A stretch of DNA of 64,000 bases, from the NCBI RefSeq assembly GCF_014334735.1, contig NZ_CP060587.1:682001-746000 (forward strand), written 5' to 3'. Every line of letters begins with the position of its first letter. Positions within the stretch are counted from its first letter, which is position 1. Below, one piece after another: positions 16,564 to 24,484 of the stretch. The notes below the pieces were generated by a model, which was given only the letters and a program-made list of their open reading frames with translations, was not told the DNA's origin and ran no database searches. The position numbers and the translations under genes are program-made. The stretch comes from Aeromicrobium senzhongii (GTDB taxonomy: Bacteria; Actinomycetota; Actinomycetes; Propionibacteriales; Nocardioidaceae).

Positions 16564-17754
16564 GTGGACCTCGACGATGCGCGCGCGGCAAGGCAAACCC
16601 TCCAGGGCGTCAGTGAAGTCACGCCGCTCACGCACTCGAGGTGGCTGCACGAGCTGACCGGTCGCGACGTCCGGCTCAAGTGCGAGAACCTGCAGCGCGC
16701 TGGGTCGTTCAAGATCCGCGGCGCCTACACACGCATCGCGCGGCTGTCCGACCAGGAGCGTGCCCGGGGGGTCGTCGCGGCCAGCGCCGGCAACCATGCG
16801 CAGGGCGTCGCCCTCGCCGCCGCCAAGCTCGGTGCCCGCGCCACGATCTTCATGCCGCACGGCGCTGCCCTGCCGAAGGTCCAGGCCACCCTCGGGTACG
16901 GCGCGGAGGTCCGGTTCCACGGGCTCGGCGTCACCGAGGCGCTCGTGGCCGCCGCCGAGTTCGCCGAGGAGACCGGCGCCACCTTGATCCACCCCTTCGA
17001 CCACCCGGACATCATCGCCGGGCAGGCGACCGTGGGACTCGAGATCGTCGAGCAACTCCCGGAGGTGTCGACCATCCTCGTCCCCTTGGGCGGCGGGGGA
17101 CTGGCAGCCGGCATCGCCCTGCTCAAGTCCGAGCGCCCCGACATCACCGTCGTCGGCGTGCAGGCCGAGGCCGCGGCGGCCTATCCCGGATCGCTCGCCG
17201 AGGGGATCCCCGTCGAGGCCGACCTCGGGTCGACGATGGCCGACGGGATCGCGGTCTCACGACCGGGCGCAGTGCCGTTCGGGTTGATCCGCGAGCACCT
17301 GGACGGCGTCGTCACGGTCTCCGAGGAGTCGATGAGTCAGGCGCTGATCGGACTGCTCGAGCGCGCCAAGCTGCTCGCCGAGCCGGCGGGATCGGTGGGA
17401 GTGGCGGCGCTGCTGGAGTACCCGGACCGCTTCGACGGCCCCGTGGTCCCGGTGCTCTCGGGCGGCAACATCGACGCCTTGCTCCTGCTCGAGGTGATCC
17501 GGCACGGCCTGGCCTCCGGCGGCCGGTTCCTGATGTTCCGCGTGCGCATCTCGGACCGCCCCGGCGAGTTGATGCGGCTGCTGACCGAGCTGGCCCAGAT
17601 GGACGTGAACATCCTCAACGTCAACCACGATCGCGGCTCGGAGGCCCTGGGCGTGCGCGAGGTCGAGGTGGCGCTGCAGGTCGCGACCCGCGGCAACGCC
17701 CACCGCGAAGAGGTCTGGCGCCGCCTGACCGAGCTGGGCTACGACCCCAGCTGA
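16564..17754 (+). CDS. ilvA: Threonine ammonia-lyase (threonine dehydratase)
   Basis: A 396-residue PLP enzyme converting L-threonine to 2-oxobutanoate and ammonia. Seen: the PLP lysine in NLQRAGSFKIRGAY, AASAGNHAQGVALAA, the phosphate-binding LGGGGLAAGIALL, and the C-terminal ACT-like regulatory region starting at FLMFRVRISDRPGELMRLL. The single short C-terminal ACT domain places it with the catabolic/TdcB-like or short-form biosynthetic enzymes rather than the long E. coli IlvA. It starts with GTG behind a leaderless-type promoter. A palindromic repeat separates it from convergent greA. Confidence 0.93.
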   Translation: MDLDDARAARQTLQGVSEVTPLTHSRWLHELTGRDVRLKCENLQRAGSFKIRGAYTRIARLSDQERARGVVAASAGNHAQGVALAAAKLGARATIFMPHGAALPKVQATLGYGAEVRFHGLGVTEALVAAAEFAEETGATLIHPFDHPDIIAGQATVGLEIVEQLPEVSTILVPLGGGGLAAGIALLKSERPDITVVGVQAEAAAAYPGSLAEGIPVEADLGSTMADGIAVSRPGAVPFGLIREHLDGVVTVSEESMSQALIGLLERAKLLAEPAGSVGVAALLEYPDRFDGPVVPVLSGGNIDALLLLEVIRHGLASGGRFLMFRVRISDRPGELMRLLTELAQMDVNILNVNHDRGSEALGVREVEVALQVATRGNAHREEVWRRLTELGYDPS

Positions 17755-17761
17755 GCGTGAC

Positions 17762-17850
17762 GGTTTACCACGGTCCCGTGGTAAACCAGCGCCTCCCCAG
17801 GGAAACTTCCCTGGGGAGGCGGCGAATTACCACGGGACCGTGGTAAACCG
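17762..17850. repeat. Palindromic intergenic repeat, copy 1 (three palindromes)
   Basis: Palindrome A (17762-17787): arms GGTTTACCACGG / CCGTGGTAAACC around TC. Palindrome B (17790-17821): perfect 15-bp arms CGCCTCCCCAGGGAA / TTCCCTGGGGAGGCG around AC. Palindrome A' (17827-17846): TTACCACGG / CCGTGGTAA around GA. It fills the gap between convergent ilvA and greA and could terminate both. A related A-B element recurs at 54409-54470 in a divergent promoter region, so termination cannot be its only role. Confidence 0.85.
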
Positions 17851-17864
17851 ACGGTCCCGACGGA

Positions 17865-18362
17865 TCAGAAGGGCTTGGCCTCGACGATCTCGACGGTGAG
17901 GGTCTTGCCGTTGGGGGCCTCGTAGGAGACCGTGTCGCCGGCGAAGGTGCCCATGATGGCCGCACCGAGCGGCGACGTGGGCGAGTAGATGTCCAGATCG
18001 ACGCTGGAGTCCATGCTCAGCAGCTCACGCGAGCCCAGCAGGAACGTCTCGGTGTCGGTGTCGCCCTGGAAGCGGATGGTGACCTTCATACCCGCCTCGA
18101 CCTTGCCGTCGTCGGCCGGCGCGTCGCCGACCTCGGCGCGGCGCAGCCGGTCCTCGAGCTGACGGATCTGCGCGTCGGTCTTGCCCTGCTCCTCGCGAGC
18201 GGCGTGGTACCCGCCGTTCTCGCGCAGGTCGCCCTCTTCGCGGGCATTGGCGATCTTCTGCGTGATGTCGGGAAGAACCTCGTTCTTGAGGCGGTTGAGC
18301 TCGGCGACGAGTCGGTCGTAGGCCTCCTGGGTCACCCAGATGGTCTCGGTCTCGGTCGACAT
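17865..18362 (-). CDS. greA: Transcription elongation factor GreA
   Basis: A 165-residue factor that binds the RNA polymerase secondary channel and stimulates cleavage of backtracked RNA. The N-terminal coiled coil includes WVTQEAYDRLVAELNRLKNE and the tip segment ANAREEGDLRENGGYHAARE with the acidic DL/E residues. The C-terminal FKBP-like domain includes SPLGAAIMGTFAGDTVSYEA. The start is the ATG preceded by GAGGAGAAC; nine upstream in-frame residues are not GreA-like. It lies downstream of the DUF4307 gene with a 9-bp hairpin in the 65-nt gap. Confidence 0.96.
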   Translation of the reverse strand: MSTETETIWVTQEAYDRLVAELNRLKNEVLPDITQKIANAREEGDLRENGGYHAAREEQGKTDAQIRQLEDRLRRAEVGDAPADDGKVEAGMKVTIRFQGDTDTETFLLGSRELLSMDSSVDLDIYSPTSPLGAAIMGTFAGDTVSYEAPNGKTLTVEIVEAKPF

Positions 18363-18386
18363 GGCTGTTCTCCTCACTACGTGCGA

Positions 18387-18408
18387 CACCCCGGGACCTC
18401 CCGGGGTG
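18387..18408 (-). terminator. Hairpin between the DUF4307 gene and greA
   Basis: Perfect 9-bp stem CACCCCGGG / CCCGGGGTG with a 4-nt loop, 20 nt after the DUF4307 stop and 25 nt before the greA ATG. It could terminate the first gene or be a greA leader structure; no T-tract is present. Confidence 0.5.
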
Positions 18409-18427
18409 AAACGTCGAGTCTACAGCA

Positions 18428-18811
18428 TCACGAAGGTTCGCAGGAGTCCAAAACCGCGGTGACCGCACGGCGCTCGGTGCGGATCTCCGAGACGACGCGC
18501 ACGGGACTCTGCGACGAGGCCGGCACCTCGACGTTCTTCTCACCGACGACGACCTTGTCCTGGGCCTGGGCGAACACCCGGCAGGTCAGTGCCACGGGCT
18601 CGTCGCGGAAGATCTCCAGGTCGACCTGGGTGCGCTGCGCGTCGATGACCTCGTAGGAGTGGACGCGGGCCTGGAACACCGGCACGTCGGTCCACGAGGC
18701 CCAAGCGGCCCAGGCGATGCCCACCGTGACGCCGAGGGCGGCGACGAGGGGCCACAGCCATCGCGGGGTCGTGCGGCGATGGCGTCCGTAGCGCGCGTCG
18801 AGATCGGTCAC
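18428..18811 (-). CDS. DUF4307 membrane protein
   Basis: A 127-residue protein with one N-terminal transmembrane helix (about residues 18-42, WLWPLVAALGVTVGIAWAAW). An extracytoplasmic beta-rich domain follows with two Cys (LTCRVFAQAQDKVVVGEK and VLDSCEPS). This matches the actinobacterial DUF4307 family, commonly next to greA and mca. Function unknown. It starts with GTG; GACACT ends 7 nt upstream and may be the -10. It is divergent from mca. Confidence 0.85.
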   Translation of the reverse strand: MTDLDARYGRHRRTTPRWLWPLVAALGVTVGIAWAAWASWTDVPVFQARVHSYEVIDAQRTQVDLEIFRDEPVALTCRVFAQAQDKVVVGEKNVEVPASSQSPVRVVSEIRTERRAVTAVLDSCEPS

Positions 18812-18849
18812 GCCTTCCAGTGTCTCAGGGGCGTGAAAGACTGGGGCAC

Positions 18850-19737
18850 GTGGTCGAGAACGAGGCAGACACCAAACTGCGCCTGATGCACGTGCACGCC
18901 CATCCTGACGACGAGTCGAGCAAGGGTGCGGCGTCCACCGCCAAGTACGTGGCCGAGGGGGTCGACGTGCACGTCGTCACCTGCACCGGCGGCGAACGGG
19001 GGTCGATCCTGAACCCCGCCTTCGAGCACCCGGGGATCCTCGAGAACCCCGAGCTCATCGCCGAGATCCGTCGCGAGGAGATGGACAAGGCCCGCGAGAT
19101 CCTGGGCGTCACCCAGGACTGGCTGGGCTTCGTCGACTCGGGCTGGCCGGAGGGCAACCCCAAGCCACCGCTGCCCGAGGGCTGCTTCGCCCTCGTGCCG
19201 ATCGAGGAGGCCGCCGCGCCCCTCGTCCGGCTGATCCGCTCCTTCCGCCCGCACGTCCTGACGACGTACGACGAGAACGGCGGCTACCCGCACCCCGATC
19301 ACGTCAAGTGCCACGAGGTCAGCGTGTACGCGTTCGAGGCCGCCGCCGATCCCGAGCGCTACCCCGAGCTGGGCGAGCCGTGGCAGGTCAAGAAGCTCTA
19401 CTACCACCACGGCTGGTCGCGGGCGCGCATCGAGGCGATCAACGCGGCGATGGAGCGGCACGGCCTCGAGTCGCCCTACAAGGACTGGCTCGAGACCCGC
19501 GAGATCGACCCCGAGCACGAGAAGCGCATGACCACCCGCGTGCCGTGCGCCGACTACTTCGAGGTCCGCGACCGCGCCCTGATCGCGCACGCGACCCAGA
19601 TCGACCCCAACGGGTTCTGGTTCGCCGTGCCGCCCCAGGTCCAGGCCGAGGCGTGGCCCACCGAGGACTGGGAGCTGGTGAAGACCTTCGTCGACACCGA
19701 GCTGCCCGAGGACGACCTCTTCGCCGGTCTGCGCTGA
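18850..19737 (+). CDS. mca: Mycothiol S-conjugate amidase
   Basis: A 295-residue zinc amidase that cleaves mycothiol S-conjugates into mercapturic acids and GlcN-Ins, thus detoxifying electrophiles. Seen: the LmbE-fold zinc motif MHVHAHPDDESSKGA (His-Pro-Asp-Asp), CTGGERGSILNP, and the second metal His in YPHPDHVKCHEVS. The KLYYHHGWSRAR segment and overall length fit Mca better than MshB. A GTG at 18850 is preferred; an in-frame GTG at 18820 would add 10 residues. It implies a mycothiol-making host. Confidence 0.93.
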   Translation: MVENEADTKLRLMHVHAHPDDESSKGAASTAKYVAEGVDVHVVTCTGGERGSILNPAFEHPGILENPELIAEIRREEMDKAREILGVTQDWLGFVDSGWPEGNPKPPLPEGCFALVPIEEAAAPLVRLIRSFRPHVLTTYDENGGYPHPDHVKCHEVSVYAFEAAADPERYPELGEPWQVKKLYYHHGWSRARIEAINAAMERHGLESPYKDWLETREIDPEHEKRMTTRVPCADYFEVRDRALIAHATQIDPNGFWFAVPPQVQAEAWPTEDWELVKTFVDTELPEDDLFAGLR

Positions 19738-19739
19738 GT

Positions 19740-19762
19740 CCGGCGGGGCTCAGCCCCGCCGG
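19740..19762. terminator. Bidirectional terminator hairpin between mca and the oxidoreductase
   Basis: 10-bp stem CCGGCGGGGC / GCCCCGCCGG with loop TCA, 3 nt after the mca stop. The loop is the stop codon of the convergent gene, so the structure covers both 3' ends. Confidence 0.65.
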
Positions 19763-21372
19763 GCCCTCACCGAGCGCGCCCAGCCGCGCACCGGCGAGAC
19801 CACCTGGTCGATCCGGCCGTGGGCCAGGGCCGCCCGCGCGGCGTTCATGCCCGGCGCGCCGTGCACGCCTCCGCCGGGATGAGCCGACGCCGACCCCAGG
19901 AAGAGCCCGGGGATCGGGGTCTCGGCGCGTCCCAGCCCGGGGATCGGGCGGAAGAACAGCTGCTGGTCGATCGCGGCGGTGCCGCCGTTGATGGCGCCAC
20001 CGACGAGGTTGGCGTTCCGGGCCTGCAGCTCATGCGGGCCCAGCACGCGGCGCGCCAGGATCCGCGAGCCGAAGCCCGGGGCGAGCCGCTCGATCCGGTC
20101 CTGCATGCGGTCCGCGAATCGCTCGGCGTCGTCGCGGTCCCACGTGCCCCGGATCGTGCCGTCGCCCGCATCGGCGACCGTCTGCTGCGGGACGTGCGTG
20201 TACGCCCACACCGACTCGGTCCCCGCGGGCGAGCGGGTCGGGTCGGTCGTGGTCATCTGACCGGCCAGCAGGAACGGCGTGGCGGGCACGTAGCCGTCGT
20301 GGACCTGCTGCAGGGCCTGGTTCATCTCATGGCGGGAGTCGGCGACGTGGAACGTCCCGGGCGCGTAGGGCGGCGGTGAGGCCCACGGGATCGGTCCGTC
20401 GAGCGCCCAGTCGACCTTCACGGTGCCGGGGTCGAGGCGGAAGTGCCGCATCCGCTCGTGCACCTTGGCCGGGACGTCCGCCGGGTCCAGCAGGGCCCTG
20501 TACAGCGCCGGGGCCACGACGTCGGCCACGACCGCGCGGCGTGCTGCGTAGGGAGTGCCGTCGGCCGTGCGGACCCCGCTCGCGCGCCCGCCCGACACGT
20601 CGATGTGCGCGACTCGGCTGGAGGTCTCGATTCGTCCACCGCGCGCCTGGAACCGTGCGGCCAAGGCCTCCGCGAACTTCCCGGCGCCGCCCTCGGGCAC
20701 CGGGAACCCGACGGTCTGGCCCATCATCGTCATCATCAGGCCCATCAACCCGGAGCCGGGGGAGTCCAGCGGGATGTCGGCGTGCCCGGCATTGCCGGCC
20801 AGCAGGATCCCCGGTGCCGGTCCGCGAAACCGCGTGTCGGCGATGTCGACGACGGGGCTGAGCAGCATCTTGACGAGGTCGAGACCACCCGCCTTCGGCA
20901 GGTGGCGCAGGAGTGACAGCCCGCCGCGCACCGGCGGGAACGGCGTCAACAGCCCGGTGATGAGGGCGTCGCCGATCTCGTCCCACGTACGGCACAGTTC
21001 GAGCCAGGCCTCCCCGTCGCCCGCGTGCTGGCGATCCATCAACGTGGCCGTGATCTCACGATCGCGGTGCTGCAGAGCCCACTGGCCGTCGGCGAACGGG
21101 TGGCCCAGGACGGCCGGTGCATGGCGCCACACCAGCCCGTACTGCTCGAGTCCGAGGCGCTGGATCGTGCGTGAGGCAGCGGCCAGGGGATAGAAGGTGC
21201 TGAAGGTGTCGTGCACGAAGCCGGGATGGACGTCGGTGTCGCTGCGCACCGCCCCGCCCACCGTGGGCTGCTCCTCCAGGACGAGGACCGACCACCCCGC
21301 GTCGACGAGGTGGTTCGCCGCCACGAGTCCGTTCGGTCCGGCGCCGATCACGATGGCGTCGAAAGTCGTCAC
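19750..21372 (-). CDS. NAD(P)/FAD-dependent oxidoreductase, CrtI / PYROXD2-like
   Basis: A 540-residue flavoprotein. The N-terminal FAD site IVIGAGPNGLVAANHLVDAG is followed by VLEEQPTVGGAVRS and HPGFVHDTFSTFYPLAA. The phytoene-desaturase-like C-terminus includes IPGLFLGSASAHPGGGVHG. This branch (human PYROXD2-like, widespread in actinobacteria) is separate from true carotenoid desaturases, and no carotenoid genes are nearby, so a carotenoid role is not supported. Substrate unknown. It is convergent with mca and sits upstream of an SRPBCC gene on the same strand. Confidence 0.83.
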   Translation of the reverse strand: MTTFDAIVIGAGPNGLVAANHLVDAGWSVLVLEEQPTVGGAVRSDTDVHPGFVHDTFSTFYPLAAASRTIQRLGLEQYGLVWRHAPAVLGHPFADGQWALQHRDREITATLMDRQHAGDGEAWLELCRTWDEIGDALITGLLTPFPPVRGGLSLLRHLPKAGGLDLVKMLLSPVVDIADTRFRGPAPGILLAGNAGHADIPLDSPGSGLMGLMMTMMGQTVGFPVPEGGAGKFAEALAARFQARGGRIETSSRVAHIDVSGGRASGVRTADGTPYAARRAVVADVVAPALYRALLDPADVPAKVHERMRHFRLDPGTVKVDWALDGPIPWASPPPYAPGTFHVADSRHEMNQALQQVHDGYVPATPFLLAGQMTTTDPTRSPAGTESVWAYTHVPQQTVADAGDGTIRGTWDRDDAERFADRMQDRIERLAPGFGSRILARRVLGPHELQARNANLVGGAINGGTAAIDQQLFFRPIPGLGRAETPIPGLFLGSASAHPGGGVHGAPGMNAARAALAHGRIDQVVSPVRGWARSVRARRG

Positions 21373-21487
21373 GAGGGGGCCTCCTGCCAGGACGCGAGCG
21401 CGGCGCCCGGCGTCCTCTCCACCGTACGGCTGCCGGCGGCCTGCGGTCGCCGGAGTTGCGGCGTGCAGACCGTGCGGGCCCGCGAGG

Positions 21488-21934
21488 TCACGCTCCGGAA
21501 GCCTCGCGCCGTTCGGCGAGGAAGGCGAGGCGGCGCAGGGTCTCGGTGTTGCGCCAGTGCAGCGTCGGCGACTGGACGACCTGCGGGATCATCGTGGCCG
21601 GTCCGCTGACGGCCTGCTCGACGATGGTCACGTTGGTCCCGGCGCCCTGCGGGGCGAGGGTGATCAGCACCTCGGCCGCCCCGGCCGGCCACGCCCGGGC
21701 GTGCAGCTTCAGCGACCGCCCGGGATCGGATTCGAGCACCAGGGTGTCGTCGTCGATCAGAGCCGGCCACACGCCCACCGAGTGGTGCAGCTTGGCGCCG
21801 ACCTCGGGCCACGCGGCGTCGACGTCGCGCATGCGTGAGGCGCCCACGACCCACAGCGGGTACAGCCAGCCGTCGGCCAGGACGTCCCACACTCGCTCCG
21901 GGGTGGTCTCGATGAGGCGGGTGTTGGTGCTCAT
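21488..21934 (-). CDS. SRPBCC family protein
   Basis: A 148-residue START-like fold protein. It has the family opener NTRLIETTPERVWDVLADG, then YPLWVVGASRMRDVDAAWPE, a central beta-sheet, and a C-terminal helix NTETLRRLAFLAERRE. These proteins bind hydrophobic ligands in a helix-grip cavity; the ligand is unknown. The start is the ATG followed by STNTRLIE; the upstream in-frame 75 residues show no homology. It may be co-transcribed with the FAD oxidoreductase downstream (115-nt gap). Confidence 0.8.
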   Translation of the reverse strand: MSTNTRLIETTPERVWDVLADGWLYPLWVVGASRMRDVDAAWPEVGAKLHHSVGVWPALIDDDTLVLESDPGRSLKLHARAWPAGAAEVLITLAPQGAGTNVTIVEQAVSGPATMIPQVVQSPTLHWRNTETLRRLAFLAERREASGA

Positions 21935-22048
21935 GGTCGCGAGGTACCCACGGGACGCGCCCTCACACACCGCCCGTCGTGTCAGGGGTTTCGGCCGATC
22001 GCCTAGTCTCGACAGGTAGGCAGTCGAACGACAGTGAGGATGGGGCCC

Positions 22049-22171
22049 ATGTGCTCTCCGGTTCCGTGCAAGCAGTGCGGCAAGACGACGTGGCGCGGAT
22101 GCGGTGAGCACGTCGACCAGGTCAAGGCGGCCGTCCCGGCCGACCAGTGGTGCGGCCACGAGCAGGACTAG
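22049..22171 (+). CDS. 40-residue Cys-rich mini-protein
   Basis: A very short gene whose product starts MCSPVPCKQCGKTTWRGCGE and ends DQWCGHEQD. Cys2, Cys7, Cys10, Cys18 and Cys35 with His21 and His37 form a zinc-ribbon-like pattern (CxxC, CGxH, CGH). Conserved small proteins of this kind occur across actinobacteria, unassigned. GAGG at 22036-22039 precedes it. An upstream in-frame ATG at 22040 would add three residues. Its TAG stop doubles as the start of the -10 of the next gene. Function unknown; metal binding is inferred from Cys/His spacing. Confidence 0.7.
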   Translation: MCSPVPCKQCGKTTWRGCGEHVDQVKAAVPADQWCGHEQD

Positions 22172-22174
22172 GCT
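22169..22174 (+). promoter_or_regulatory. Probable -10 element (TAGGCT) of the small membrane protein gene
   Basis: It overlaps the upstream TAG stop and ends 6 nt before the GTG at 22181, which favours that GTG as the true start. Confidence 0.45.
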
Positions 22175-22180
22175 GTGTCC

Positions 22181-22396
22181 GTGACCATGCTGGATCTCGC
22201 GGTTCTCACCGCCCAGGAGATCGACCCCAAGGGCAACCAGTCGATCGGCTGGCTGCCGGGCCTGTACGTGCTCGGCCTGTGCATCATCGTCGGGCTGCTG
22301 CTGTGGTCGTTCGCCAAGATGGCCAAGAAGGCGCGTCAGCCCTGGGAGGGCGAGGACGAGACTCCTCGCAAGCCCGAGGACGACTCCACTTCCTGA
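22181..22396 (+). CDS. Small single-pass membrane protein
   Basis: A 71-residue protein with a short exposed N-terminus (LTAQEIDPKGNQSIGWLPG) and one transmembrane helix (about residues 28-46, LYVLGLCIIVGLLLWSF). A charged cytoplasmic tail (KMAKKARQPWEGEDETPRKP) follows. Three in-frame starts exist (22175, 22181, 22187); the middle GTG is chosen from the spacing to the -10-like TAGGCT. No family is recognised. It may be co-transcribed with the GNAT gene 7 nt downstream. Confidence 0.68.
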   Translation: MTMLDLAVLTAQEIDPKGNQSIGWLPGLYVLGLCIIVGLLLWSFAKMAKKARQPWEGEDETPRKPEDDSTS

Positions 22397-22403
22397 TCAC
22401 CCC

Positions 22404-22961
22404 GTGACGGACCTGCGCACCCCGCGGTTGAGACTGCGGCACTGGAGCCAGGTCGATCGCGAGCCGTTCGCCGCGCTCAACGCGGATTCGCGGGTCATGG
22501 AGCACTTCCCGGCACCGCTCGACGCTTCCGAGAGCGACGCTCTCGCCGACCGGATCTCCTCCCGTCTCGATGAGCACGGCTGGGGCCTGTGGGCCGTCGA
22601 GACCCCGGACGGCCGGTTCGCCGGCTTCACCGGGCTCAACCCCGTGCCCCGGGCGATCGCCGAGCTCGTGCGTGGCGAGCCGACCATCGAGGTCGGCTGG
22701 CGACTGGCCCGCTGGGCCTGGGGCCACGGCTACGCCACCGAGGCCGCGACCGCCGCCTTGCGTCACGGGTTCGACGTCCTCGAGCTCGAAGAGATCGTCT
22801 CGTTCACCGCCGCCGGGAACGCCCGGTCGCGCGCCGTGATGGAGCGCTTGGGGATGACGCGTGACCCTGCGGACGACTTCGACCACCCCGCCCTGGCGCC
22901 GGACAGCCCGCTGCGCCGGCACGTCCTCTACCGCCTGTCACGCGGGGGAGTGCGGTCCTGA
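22404..22961 (+). CDS. GNAT family N-acetyltransferase (RimJ/RimL-like)
   Basis: A 185-residue acetyltransferase of the Acetyltransf_3 type. Seen: the opener LRTPRLRLRHWSQVDREPFA, GFTGLNPVP, and the acetyl-CoA pyrophosphate loop in EVGWRLARWAWGHGYATEAA. It ends with AGNARSRAVMERLGMTRDP. The family acetylates ribosomal protein N-termini or small amines; the substrate is not predictable. It starts with GTG 7 nt after the small membrane protein gene. Confidence 0.87.
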   Translation: MTDLRTPRLRLRHWSQVDREPFAALNADSRVMEHFPAPLDASESDALADRISSRLDEHGWGLWAVETPDGRFAGFTGLNPVPRAIAELVRGEPTIEVGWRLARWAWGHGYATEAATAALRHGFDVLELEEIVSFTAAGNARSRAVMERLGMTRDPADDFDHPALAPDSPLRRHVLYRLSRGGVRS

Positions 22962-22987
22962 GGTCCGAGCCGCGGGGATGGCTCGAC

Positions 22988-22993
22988 TATGGT
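22988..22993 (+). promoter_or_regulatory. Probable -10 element (TATGGT) of the glycosyltransferase gene
   Basis: The hexamer ends 6 nt before the GTG at 23000. Confidence 0.45.
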
Positions 22994-22999
22994 CTTCGA

Positions 23000-24484
23000 G
23001 TGCCTTCCGACCTCGCATCCGGTGGTCGGGATCGACGTTCCCTGCGTGACCGATCCGGCCTTGCGATCGTCGGCTTCGCCGTTCTCGCGGTGTTGTTGCA
23101 GCTTCCCTTCATCGGGGCTCCTCCCGGACGCGACGAGGCGGGCTACCTCATGGTCGGCGCGGGCTGGGGCCACGGCGACGAGCTCTACGGCAGGTACTGG
23201 GTCGACCGCCCGCCCGTGCTGGTGTGGATCTTCGAGGCCGCCGGCGACCTGACGACGCTGCGACTGATCGGCTGCACTGCCGCCGCGGCCGTCGTGGTGC
23301 TGGTGGGCCTCGCCGCCCGCGTCGCAGCCGGCCCTCGAGCGGGTGTCTGGGCCGCCGGCGCGGCCGCACTCCTCGCCTCGCAGCCGTGGCTGGGGACCGC
23401 GCGCGTCAACGGCGAGATCCTCGCCGCCCCGTTCTCCGCTGCCGCGCTGCTCGCGACCGTCCTCATCGTCCGGCGGGGCGCGGGCTGGAAGGCTGCCGTC
23501 GTCGCCGGATCCGCGGCCACCCTCGCGGTCCTGGTCAAGCAGTCCACCGTGGACGCGGCGGTCTTCGTGGTCGTGGCGCTCGTCATGATCGCGTGGCGCG
23601 GGCGCCGGTCCCGGAGTCAGCTGCTGGCGCTCGCCGCCGGGGTCGTCGGGGGAGTGGCGGTGACGCTGACGGCCGCCGTGGCGCTCGCGGCCGCCCGGGG
23701 TGCGGGTCCGGTCGAGTTGTTCGATGCCGTCGTGACCTTCCGGCTCGAGGCCGGTGCGACGATCCGCGCGTCCGCCTCGGGTGCCACGACTGAGCGCCTT
23801 CTCGCCATGGTCTCGACCTGGCTTGTCAGCGGGCTGGCCATGTTGACGGCCGCCGTCCTGGTCCTGGCGGCCCGCCGCCGCGACCCTGTCGTCTGGGCGA
23901 CGAGCGCCGCGCTGCTCGCAGCCACGGTGTTCGCCCTGATGGGCGGCAGTTACTGGGCGCACTACCTGATCGCGCTGATCCCGACCGGCGCGCTCGGTGC
24001 CGGCCTGGCCGCCGCTCAGGTACCCCGGCGCTGGGCTCGTACCGGTGCGGTCGTACTCGTGGCCGCGACGATCGTGTCCACCGGATACGCGCTGACCGAC
24101 CCCGGCCGGGACGGCCGCGAGCAGCAGGCCGTGGGCCGCGCCATCGAGAAGGTCGCCGAGCCCGGCGACACCGGCGTCGTCACCTATGGGCAGCCGAACG
24201 TCCTGTTCAACGCGGGACTCGAGAGCCCTTACCCCTATCTGTGGAGTCTGCCCGTCCGCGCGCTGGACCCTGATCTGGACCAGTTGAGCGACGTGCTGGA
24301 GGGCCCGGACGCGCCCACGTGGATCGTCGACTGGAGTGGCTTCGACGACTGGGGCGTGGACGCGCAGCGGCTGATCGACGTCGTGCAGGAGCGATACCGT
24401 GTGATCGCGCAGGTGTGCGGCCGCGATGTCTGGCTCGACCGCCGCGTCGACCGGCCGGTCCCGCACGGAGGAGGTTGCCGGTGA
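23000..24484 (+). CDS. Integral membrane glycosyltransferase, GT39/GT83-like
   Basis: A 494-residue protein with about ten hydrophobic helices. Near the N-terminus the first extracytoplasmic loop reads GAPPGRDEAGYLMVGAGWG, with the Asp-Glu motif typical of lipid-phosphate-sugar-dependent GT-C enzymes, then YWVDRPPVLVWIFEAAG. Multiple Ala/Val/Leu-rich helices follow, then a soluble C-terminal domain of about 130 residues. By family it would transfer a sugar from a polyprenyl-phosphate donor outside the membrane. It overlaps the PAP2-type gene as GTGA, so the two are made together. Donor and acceptor are unknown. Confidence 0.8.
   Translation: MPSDLASGGRDRRSLRDRSGLAIVGFAVLAVLLQLPFIGAPPGRDEAGYLMVGAGWGHGDELYGRYWVDRPPVLVWIFEAAGDLTTLRLIGCTAAAAVVVLVGLAARVAAGPRAGVWAAGAAALLASQPWLGTARVNGEILAAPFSAAALLATVLIVRRGAGWKAAVVAGSAATLAVLVKQSTVDAAVFVVVALVMIAWRGRRSRSQLLALAAGVVGGVAVTLTAAVALAAARGAGPVELFDAVVTFRLEAGATIRASASGATTERLLAMVSTWLVSGLAMLTAAVLVLAARRRDPVVWATSAALLAATVFALMGGSYWAHYLIALIPTGALGAGLAAAQVPRRWARTGAVVLVAATIVSTGYALTDPGRDGREQQAVGRAIEKVAEPGDTGVVTYGQPNVLFNAGLESPYPYLWSLPVRALDPDLDQLSDVLEGPDAPTWIVDWSGFDDWGVDAQRLIDVVQERYRVIAQVCGRDVWLDRRVDRPVPHGGGCR

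Noticed and set aside
17762-17850. Reading the palindromic repeat simply as the ilvA/greA terminator
   Set aside because: Its first palindrome recurs with identical arms at 54409, in a divergent promoter region where a terminator makes no sense, so I list it as a repeat with possible terminator function.
19750-21372. Calling the CrtI-like oxidoreductase a carotenoid desaturase
   Set aside because: No phytoene synthase or other carotenoid gene is nearby and the sequence fits the PYROXD2-like branch.
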